Below, piece by piece: positions 21,801 through 29,828 of a stretch of 29,828 nucleotides of DNA. The notes beneath the pieces are model-generated. The model was given only the letters and a program-made list of their open reading frames with translations, was not told the DNA's origin and made no database searches. Numbering within the stretch: the stretch's first letter is position 1; every line of letters starts with the position of its first letter. Where the stretch lies: assembly GCA_000934455.1 (NCBI GenBank), contig KN883060.1, positions 107,362 to 137,189 of the forward strand, in the 5' to 3' direction. This stretch comes from Apostichopus parvimensis. Taxonomy: Eukaryota; Echinodermata; Holothuroidea; Aspidochirotida; Stichopodidae. The translations under genes and the position numbers were made by a program.

Positions 21801-24800
21801 TGCTACGATTAATTAAACTTAACTGTTTAAAAAGCTTGAGTTACGTTATATCAATCGAGAGGAGAAGAAGAGGAAAACTCAACAATCAACTGGATCTTTC
21901 GTCGTTGATTATTGAGTGATCGATATTGGACTTTGTAGGCAGCCTCATTGTCTATTTCTAAAGTGACATTTGTAGGCAGCCTAACTAACTATTTCTAGTG
22001 ACGTCTGTAGGCAGCCTAACTAACTATTTCTATAGTGACGTTTGTAGGTAGTCTAACTATTTCTAGTGACGTTTGTAGGCAGCCTAACTAACTATTTCTA
22101 TAGTGACGTTTGTAGGGAGTCTAACTATTTCTAGTGACGTTTGTATGCAGCCTAACTTTCTATTTCTAGGAAAGTTTGTTTGTTCTGATAACAATTGCTG
22201 AACGCAGTTTGTGTCAAGAAGTACACGATCACTGAATGATATGTAACAACTTCAAAATCCTGCTACAACACTCACAGGCTCAAGCAGAATTAATCTGGCA
22301 GAATTGACCATAAACCTATGTCTTACTTCAATCATTTAAAGTGGCTTAAATGGCGTCTTTGCTCTTTTACTCACGAGTTGATGCATTTTCCTTTCCGCGC
22401 AGAGACCTTTCATCGAATGCAATTGAATGTGTACCCATCAACTTTTTCGAACGATTTACCAAACTTAGACAATTGTAAGTTATTTCTTTCTTATATTTAG
22501 TTTCCAGCAGCATGAATGATACAGTTTCTGGCCACACATAGCTTGTGTAGCAATTTACAATGTAGCCACTAGCTTACACTCTATGTATCACGAATTACAA
22601 ATCAAATTCTTTAATTTGTATAGATTAATTTAATATTTAAGAAAATACTGTTAAGTTTCCTTCTATGCATGATACATCAATTGAATAAAAAAATATTGAT
22701 ATTAATATATCACTTTATAAGAATCTGTTGTTCTTAACCTTTTTGTTCACAGACTACTCGACGATAATCAGATTCGAAGATCATTCCACCTTCCTCCGAG
22801 TCTAGAAAATTTGTGAGACAAATTTGCAGTACAATTAACTATTGAATAGAGTAGTAGATGAATATTGTAGATTACAATTTTTATTTAATAATGTAAAAAT
22901 TTGGCCAGCTACTATGAGTTGGTCTTAAATTATCTATTAAAATAGTAAAGCAAAACATAAGTCCATTATTTTTGTTAGAAAGTGGCTGTTATTGTATCTT
23001 TTGTATATTGAACAAACAACTATCACACTAGAAATATTTAACAAATTCGTCAAATTTGTTAGTACTTGAATCCGCCGAATTCATTATTACGAATGTCATG
23101 ATGTCACATTTCGGACACTACATATTTAGAAAGGCAATATAACATAATGTAAGAGTTAATAAACATTTGTTTAAGCCATGTGTGTTTGTTTTTTAATTAT
23201 TATTATTTTTTTCTTTGCAGTAATATGGCAGGGAATCAACTAGAAGTACTAAACAATTTCTTTATTCACTGCGATAATCTAAAAACTGTGTAAGCCAATA
23301 GTGTATACCTAAACATATATATAACTTATATTTAATAGAACCAACTATGTGATTCTGCCCACGTGCTCTGCCCACATGTTGTAAATATTATGTAACGTGT
23401 TTCATTCTGTTGTTTCATAATAATTGATCAGCAAAATAAAATATTGCTTTGGATATATTGTATTTTCTTTTTTGGAGTAAGACGAAATATTTTTGAAACA
23501 ATACCTACAAGCGTATTAAATACAGAATAAATCGAGACAAACTGATCCGTTCTGTTTAATATATATTTGGTGTGTGGAATGTGAACATATAAGATATTGT
23601 AACACAAAAAGGGTAACGTAGCGCCATATTTTAAGCCATAAGGTTAGACTATTCCTATTTTACAAAGAAATCCATTATTATTTGACTTTGTATGTGTTTT
23701 GTCTCCTTAGAAATCTGTATGGAAATGAACTAAAAAACATACCAGAACATGTCTTTCAAAGATGTTCCAACCTAACAGAATTGTAAGTTACCTTCCCACT
23801 CTACTTTTACAGCTAACCAATGTTTCTTGAAAAAAGGAATAGCTTGTGGGGAGTCACTTCTGTAGTTAGTTTAAAAATAAATAGAGGGAGTATGACAATA
23901 TTAATGCTCGAGAAGCCAGTGGGACAATTTGGAGGACGCGCAGAGTTAAAATTATTGATATGTCCTAATAAAGTTAAAGCAGATTGATGATGCAGATTGA
24001 ATTATTATAAAAGATCATAATCAATATAATTGAAGTGAGTTGTTCTGACATTCGTCGAATTGCTTTACTTTCTTACCTTTTTTCTACTTCTACAGGAATT
24101 TAGGCAACAATTACTTGTCACGCCTGTGGAACTACAGTTTTGCCGGGCTTGACTCTTTAACAACGTTGTACGTACATGTGCTACTCAATAGAATACTTTT
24201 ATCATATTTTTGTATTTTTGCACATATACTTAACGTTTTCCCGAATGAAAAGATATCAATTTGCATATTTTTACACTGCTTTTATGCGTGTAATAAAAAA
24301 AAATATATATATATATATATATTTGGCGCTATACTTCAGTATCAACTTCAAATAATAATTTTGACCTTCTCGCTTCTGACAGATATATAAAATTTAATAA
24401 AGAGCCCTTGCTGATTTCTGAGGAATCAATATCAAGAGTGTGTTCTACCCTTCAAACATTGTAAGTATATCTCATAAAATTAAAGCAGAATGGTAAAAGA
24501 ATGTGACACTTGCACAAGTAAAGTACTTAACATTATCGTCGGAATATTGATGCCATGTTATTTTATGTCTCTATTATGTCTATAGAACCCTCAATTAGCA
24601 GACCATTAAGATAACACAGCTTAAAAATCTAATCGATCAAGTCAAATACCATGCCAATTCCTGATTTTATAACATGGTTTTAAAAGCCTCCGTTATTTCG
24701 TTAACACGTCAGCTTAATTACACCCAGAAATTTACCAGGTACTCCACCTCAAACATTGTTTACCCGAAAATATACACAAGGTGAGAAGATTTCTTCATGT

Positions 24801-27800
24801 TTCCAAATAGTATGAATTTACTAACTGACAAGTATTCCATTACCGACGTCCACGCTAACACCAAGTCCACTATTTAACCCGGACTCTTAGGGGGCATACT
24901 CCTATAATAACGTATATATCAATCCGCCCGAATGTTCTGCTATCTCAGGGAAAGTGCCAAATTGCAGTAGAACATTTGTTGTGCTTTTTGTGGCTTGCAT
25001 GTTGAAGAGCATGAACGTGGTGCAAACATTGGGTCAATTGAGGCAATTTTAGACACCTTTAGGCCTCACAGGAGCAGCGTACGAAAATGGTTTACTACTG
25101 AGTGAAGAGGTTTGTTTACAAGTAACGAAAACTTCAGGCTCGGATAGCAAACAATATACATGGGCATGATACGGAAAATTGATGGTACCATAAAAGGCCA
25201 ACTTGTCAGCTTTCAATGATAGGTAGCGTTAAGCTAGTGAGGACTTCTATCTAGACTAAGAGGCCACATTACTTTTGTAAGTCATAGGCTTTTATTGGGC
25301 GTATGCTACCTTAGACAGTGCAGGGGTTACGATAGCAAAATAAAAACGGCTTGTCTGCAGTGGTACGCTGGTTTGACCCATTATTTTGTCACATCAAAAC
25401 AAGATGTCAAGGTTATTAATTACAATTTTGATAAAGCTAAGTATTTGAACACCCTATCATATTCATATAAGTTCTATTGGCAACGAATGAAGCGCCTTCA
25501 TTATCACCCTCAATGCGTAAGCCGCACATCTCTGACATATTTTCCATTATTTGGCATATTTCCACTATGTATCTTGGTACATTGATAGATCTTATAATTA
25601 CCTATATGGCGTAAATTTCTTTCAAAATTTGTCATATTAAGTTTGAAAAAAAAAGTTTTTCTTGGCAAACGTTTTGGCAGACTATCAACTTTAGGCAGAA
25701 TATCACCTGAAAGTGCATAAGGTAAAACGAAAGTAAGTCAATTAAAATATATGTCAACCTGCTATTATGTTTTTCACATAGGTTGCTTTCAATTGCAAGT
25801 AACTCCGTTTTGAAGCGACTACCTCCAAGACTTCTACACAATTGTACAAGATTGAGTGATTTGTAAGTAAACACGACATCTGACAGCTTAAGTTTGATTG
25901 GTTATTTAATACATGTATATATATATACAACCATATAATGGCCGTGAAAGTCCCTTCATTGTCAAATGTAAACCAATCTAAAGATCATCAACATTACTTG
26001 ATCATCAAAGTACCTTTTATATCTTTGAATAATACTTGAACGGAACAAACCGTTTGGGCAAGAGAACATTTAATGGAATTTTTTACTGAAAAATGGGATC
26101 CATTCCTTCCGGCAATATCATTTTTTGTCTTTGTATCGCCTCCAGTCTTGCCCTGTCATGAATTTTAGTTTCTGTGATAGAGTGCTTGAAATGTTGGCCC
26201 GTCCTACCAGAAAATTCGAATCTATAGCACTGACTTACGTCGAGACGTTACGTCAGTGCGGCACATTGGTCAGGCTAGAGCAGATCTCACTCTTAGCTTG
26301 GCCTTGATACGCTCACAGGAATATGTTCTCTGACAATATCACGATTATCAGGCTTCCCGGCCATTATATACCTTTAATGAAACTCCACGTGTATTGCCTA
26401 ACAAGACGTCATATACCAAAAATGTGTTAAATTTGGGGTAAACGCGTAAATGGACATTTTGAGGGTATACTTATTCGACTACAGTAATTGTTATCTACTC
26501 ATCATTTCTGTCATGTTCACGTGCCTATTACATTCAAGTTCAACAAGATTAAAATATATGAACTCAAGGGAGGGTCACGAACTCTCATTTTCCACTCTGA
26601 GCTATAACATGTGCTACATGTACTATAGTATATATGCTACGAATTGAAAAGTAAAGATATATAAAGTAAAACAAAGATATGCCATGCACACAGAAACATG
26701 TGCAGTGTTAAAGCTTACAAACTTATCCTACAGTTAAAGAAAAACACAGAACCTAAAATATGGTCAAACAACCAGGAAACTTGAATGAAAATACTGGATG
26801 CACGCATGACTTTTTACTCTCCAATGTCTTAATTGATTACACGATACCGATTTTCTTGTTGCAAAAATGAGCCATAATTCATTTTCATTCGTACACAGAG
26901 ACTTACAAATCACCACTTTGTTTGGAATTCCCGAAGGTTTCTTTGACACAATTCAAGAAATTGAAAGGCTGTAAGATATACTGCTGTTTCTTCTTTCATT
27001 GTTAAGAGATGTTTTGAAATTAGTAAGTTAACCGACAATCACTCCAATAACAAGAGTAAAACGAGGTATCGCTATAATGCTGTATAGATTGTGTATGACT
27101 GTTGTTACGGTATTAATAAACAGTACAGTTTGACATCTTGCTACCATAAAGATTCACTTTAAATGTTTATTTTCACTAAATTTGATTTCCCATCATCCAT
27201 TCATTCTCATCATCTTCATGAAATCAGCCCTACCGTATATATCATGTCGTATCAGTTATATGTTAATCACTCACTTATTTCCATTGACATTTACCACAGC
27301 CAATTTTTTAAAGTTACCGATCTCTTAGTGAGTCATCTGAGTTTTATTTCCATAATTGACGAAATCATTCCTTTATAAGATCTGCCGTGTGTTCTGTTTC
27401 ACAGACATCTGTCATCTATGAAGCTGAAGACGATACCAGAACGTTTGTTTGAAGCCACTTCAATTAATATGGTTTTGTAAGTTTCATGACGAAATATGCC
27501 TTTAACTAGAAAATAATAAAGCAACGAAACTTACTGGAAAAAGCAATAATGCTTGGCTACAAAGGTATGTTAAACTTTCGACATGAACCTGGAGTCTTAA
27601 ACTTATCTAATGCATAGCCTTTGTGGATATAGTTAGTGTGATTGGCATTGTTTTTGTATTAGCACAATTGATAGCGTTCGTTGCTTCAAAGTTACGTAGG
27701 ATCATTAACCTTAAAGGCATTGAAGACCCGCCCAAACCACGTGCCGCCCTCTGAAAAAAAGTTAACTTTCCGTTGCTTGCAATTGTATTTTTCTCTTGTC

Positions 27801-28406
27801 GCTACAAAATGCAGACAGTAATGAAACGTGTTACCTTGTTATCTTTTATCTGGACCTGAGATGTCCATCGCTGTTATGTACACTGTGTTGTGGGTATTGA
27901 CCGTAGCTGCATGTATTGACTGTACGACAGTGTCTAATTACCGAAGGTAGCAAGCTGTGTGTGTGTATTTTATGGTGGTGTCTAACACTTCATGCGAAAC
28001 CTCATGCGAAACTAGGTCAGATTACCGGAATCAGATAATTCTTTGAGCGCGAGTCTTCACTTCACTTTAGAAGTAGACAAAATTGTTCTCATTTTGTACA
28101 CAGTCACATTTGATCCCGATGCTATACTTTAGTGGGAAAGATGGGGAACTGTGTTGAGGTTTCACATCAGGCTAGCGACTGTGTGTAGTCTTGACTTAGG
28201 GTAACTATTCCTGAATGCAGAAATAAAATTGAATTGTGTTTTCAACATTTCAGAGACATTGGGGACAACGAATTGGAGGAAATTCCTGCTAAACTGTTCA
28301 CGATTAATCCGAAAGGTCACTATATGACAACACTCTTTTTATGTGGTAATAAGCTTAAAGCACTGCCGAGAGGACTGTTCGACAATGTTCATTATCTTCA
28401 AAATCT
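18829..28406 (+). CDS. Leucine-rich-repeat secreted or membrane protein, 11 exons seen, 3' end not established
   Basis: Exons: 18829-18916 (signal peptide MLIFCYFLILGSIQA), 21372-21489 (LRRNT), 22753-22812, 23221-23289, 23711-23782, 24096-24167, 24383-24460, 25782-25862, 26899-26970, 27405-27476 and 28254-28406. They join in frame for 311 codons plus two bases. The signal exon ends in phase 1; every later exon ends in phase 2. The LRRNT has the C-x6-C-x-C-x8-C spacing (CGPTGVCDC, then C), followed by LGALPRNL. Single-LRR exons encode 20-27 residues, four of them exactly 72 nt; the last holds two LRRs. Typical repeats are NLYGNELKNIPEHVF and DIGDNELEEIPAKLF; several end F-x2-C-x2-L-x2-L. One-LRR-per-72-nt phase-2 exons are known from glycoprotein-hormone, LGR and relaxin receptor ectodomains, but no LDLa domain is seen and no LRRCT, Ig or transmembrane exon is visible, so the subfamily is open. 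Role: extracellular recognition or adhesion (inferred). Confidence 0.85.
19024..20215 (-). mobile_element. Decayed non-LTR retrotransposon reverse transcriptase, antisense in LRR intron 1
   Basis: Read on the minus strand from high to low coordinates, reverse-transcriptase blocks appear in the correct order: NDIANAFTFFF (about 19900-19865), ISKATG (near 19670), FPSRWKEAKMIPISK (about 19625-19580), CRPISVLSVVSNIL (about 19555-19512), SGFVAKHSRETTI (about 19440-19400), LDLQKALDLV (about 19345-19310), then WFKSYLCDSS and VPQRSIVGPLLFLL (19260-19160). The catalytic YADD is replaced by YAATT near 19094, and there are several stops and frameshifts, so the element is inactive. The upstream boundary near 20215 is approximate and no endonuclease domain was recognised. 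It resembles CR1/L2/Jockey-type elements. Confidence 0.8.
20886..20981. repeat. Imperfect (TATAG/TACAG) pentanucleotide repeat
   Basis: About 95 bp of alternating tatag, tacag and related pentamers lie in intron 1 of the LRR gene. Confidence 0.85.
21129..21285. mobile_element. Compact nested inverted-repeat element
   Basis: The left arm (about 21129-21186) and right arm (about 21227-21285) are reverse complements over about 58 bp with few mismatches. The inner 33 bp (containing agggcctgacgtttcgatcc) is identical in both arms. The 40-bp centre holds further partial copies of the arm (agatcctgctag, tatcgaaacg), giving nested direct and inverted repeats. Because of the symmetry both strands read a similar peptide (GPDVSILAGS). 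It looks like a MITE or an end fragment of a larger element. I cannot assign a superfamily. It lies 86 bp upstream of the LRRNT exon. Confidence 0.8.
21932..22170. repeat. Minisatellite, about seven units of 29-40 bp
   Basis: The unit runs tttgtaggcagcctaactaa, then ctatttctatagtgacg. Longer (gcagcctaactaac) and shorter (gtagtctaac) forms alternate over part of the array, suggesting higher-order duplication of a two-unit block of about 70 bp. It lies in intron 2 of the LRR gene. Confidence 0.9.
24294..24322. repeat. A-run and (TA)n microsatellite
   Basis: An A run followed by about ten ta units lies in intron 6 of the LRR gene. Low-complexity sequence. Confidence 0.9.
24461..25781. other. 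LRR gene intron 7, no recognised content
   Basis: A 1.3-kb intron. I looked for a further LRR exon and found none. The 96-codon open frame at 25295-25585 shows no LRR periodicity or known motif. Confidence 0.5.
26227..26259. repeat. Short inverted repeat (hairpin)
   Basis: gcactgacttacgtc and gacgttacgtcagtgc face each other with a minimal loop, giving about 14 pairs with one or two mismatches, in intron 8 of the LRR gene. It could form a hairpin in DNA or RNA. No flanking element was identified. Confidence 0.6.
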
Positions 28407-29738
28407 GTGAGTTCAGGAAATTCTTTTTTTTTTCTGTAAGAGAGAACGGAGGAAGTGTCAAAGATCCGGTCGCCATTTCAAAATAAACCATACCTGGCAT
28501 TACAACTGGCCTCGGTGTCTAAATGACCATATTGCTAACTTCATCGCTAATATCAGCATAATAAATTCGAAATAATATGGAAACACTTATACCAACGTTA
28601 TCAACCCAAATAGGCTCGTTATATAGAATTATGTTTTTTTTAGGTAGACTTTAGGTCTAGATCGAATTTGTGATAGGGCGGTTTTTTTCCGTATTCATGT
28701 TACAAATTTTGTAACTTTACCAGCGTGAAAGATATACGTGAAGGTTGTTGAAATGAGCTGATACTCTTATTGACGCAAAGTATTAGGATTTAAGTCCCTT
28801 TCAATAGGACCAAAATTGGACTATAAATTAAAAATTGTTTGTTATAAAATGGCAGCTAACAATTGGGGTTATCAGTAATGATATTGTGAAACTTTTAAGT
28901 GATAGTCACTATATGTATACTAATCTGTTACAGCCTTGTGGTATGTACCCCTACATGTGATATAGTTCTATTGGATTCTAGAACTATCATTGTCATCGGT
29001 TTGATTGTACACGACACAGTATACGAATGAAAGGAAATTAAAACTATCGTGATATTAAACTTCCTGTTGGGATTATGAAGGGACACATTGGTAAAACGGC
29101 TGTTTCTTATACTTCCGCTTTTCTGTTGCAATGTTTTAGTAGGTCGGTAGGGGTTTGCTTATTCAAATTTCATATTATTTTATGTTGGTGACGCTGATGG
29201 ATATTCTAAATATATATTTGCCCTGGATCAGTTCATATATTAACCATTTCTGTGGTCAAATATTTCAAACAGAACGAATCCCTTTTTAATTCTAAATATC
29301 TACTCCCAGTTCGACCTTTTGGGCGGGATAAAATGGCGGACCGGCGTTAAGTTCATCCAAAATAAGAATGCATTATATATGTTATAACATTTGGAATGAA
29401 TGTTCATAAGCAGTTGGATCGGTTTTTGGTATAACGTTGCTAACTAAATCACACGACACTCATATATAAACCAATGACAGTCTTACTTTGGACGAGATGA
29501 ATTAGTCCAGCGTTAAGTTCAACAGAGACATGTTGTAAAATATATGTTATCGAACACGAGATACGGTTTGAAAGGATGTGTAAAAATGTTCGTAATTTAC
29601 AAATTGCCGCTTGTAAATAGAATGTATGTCTCTTTATCAGCCCGTGAGCGACGTGATTGTTATCATATTTTTGCAAATAAGTAAATGTAATAATCATGAA
29701 AATTCAGTTTTATGTAAATATTGTGTGTTCTTCAATAG
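28407..29738. other. Downstream of the last certain LRR exon
   Basis: The donor gtgagt at 28407 opens an intron. No LRR or LRRCT exon is clearly visible before the end of the window. An acceptor-like site near 28933 leads into about 30 open codons without LRR features. Confidence 0.45.
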
Positions 29739-29763
29739 ACGACAGACTAATCCTTTCGAATAA
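29739..29763 (+). CDS. Very tentative short terminal exon of the LRR gene
   Basis: After a moderate acceptor (gttcttcaatag) the phase continues from exon 11 to read LRQTNPFE and then TAA. NPF is common at the start of LRR C-terminal caps, but no cap follows, so the protein would end without a membrane anchor. Chance is a strong alternative, and the true gene may continue beyond the window. Confidence 0.12.
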
Positions 29764-29798
29764 GAAATAAGTTTTTGAAGTATAGGTTTACGTTTCTA

Positions 29799-29828
29799 CC
29801 AGGCGCGTAGCCAAGGGGGGGGGGGCGA
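29799..29828. mobile_element. Possible edge of a dispersed repeat with a G-rich terminus
   Basis: caggcgcgtagccaaggggg followed by more G runs into the window end. Similar 'GGCGCGTAGCCA plus poly-G' ends recur at high copy in many invertebrate genomes, from memory and not checked. Too little is present to classify it. Confidence 0.3.

Noticed and set aside
25295..25585. 96-codon open frame in LRR intron 7
   Set aside because: No similarity to LRRs or any family I recognise, and a length plausible by chance.
28934..29040. Additional LRR-gene exon after an acceptor-like site near 28933
   Set aside because: About 30 open codons but no LRR spacing, cysteine cap or membrane segment, and no good donor.
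1..29828. CRISPR array, prokaryotic operon or integrated virus
   Set aside because: No regularly spaced identical repeats with unique spacers, no operon-like gene packing, and no viral structural genes; the split genes and reverse-transcriptase remnants are typical of an animal genome.

Overview
This window is eukaryotic nuclear DNA, almost certainly from an invertebrate animal. It is AT-rich, its genes are split by GT-AG introns, and it carries decayed retrotransposons, fold-back elements and micro- and minisatellites. A deuterostome, possibly an echinoderm such as a sea cucumber, is my best guess. That rests on gene content and repeat style, not on a database match. The protein-coding genes I can support are all on the + strand; no prokaryotic gene organisation, CRISPR array or viral gene set is visible.

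Layout. 1-5394: no recognisable gene, only short direct repeats and low-complexity tracts, plus one weak open frame (4078-4728). 5395-6286: an exon holding the whole coding region of a TMEM69/DUF3429 membrane protein. 6287-8231: intergenic, with a diverged repeat and a short antisense retroelement 3' end. 8232-13055: a six-exon YJU2B (CCDC130) splicing-factor gene whose first coding exon supplies only the ATG. Its second intron holds the frameshifted C-terminal end of a non-LTR retrotransposon reverse transcriptase and a second copy of the same 3' end. 13056-18800: mostly non-coding, with a roughly 57-bp tandem array, two orphan leucine-rich-repeat (LRR) exons (one missing a base), a cluster of CRE-like sites, and a 570-bp fold-back element with a tRNA-like core and tetranucleotide-repeat ends.

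18829-28406: a secreted or membrane LRR gene that runs off the window or ends near its edge. It has a signal-peptide exon, an LRRNT cysteine-cluster exon, then nine LRR exons, all spliced in phase 2, most of them 69-81 nt. Intron 1 contains a decayed antisense reverse transcriptase and a compact palindromic element; intron 2 contains a minisatellite. Downstream LRRCT and transmembrane exons are not seen.

The three genes have unrelated roles (a membrane protein of probable mitochondrial location, pre-mRNA splicing, extracellular recognition), and nothing indicates that they act together. The most unusual material is repetitive: the tRNA-cored fold-back element, the palindrome that reads as a similar peptide on both strands, and the pair of LRR exons stranded about 3.5 kb upstream of the intact LRR gene.
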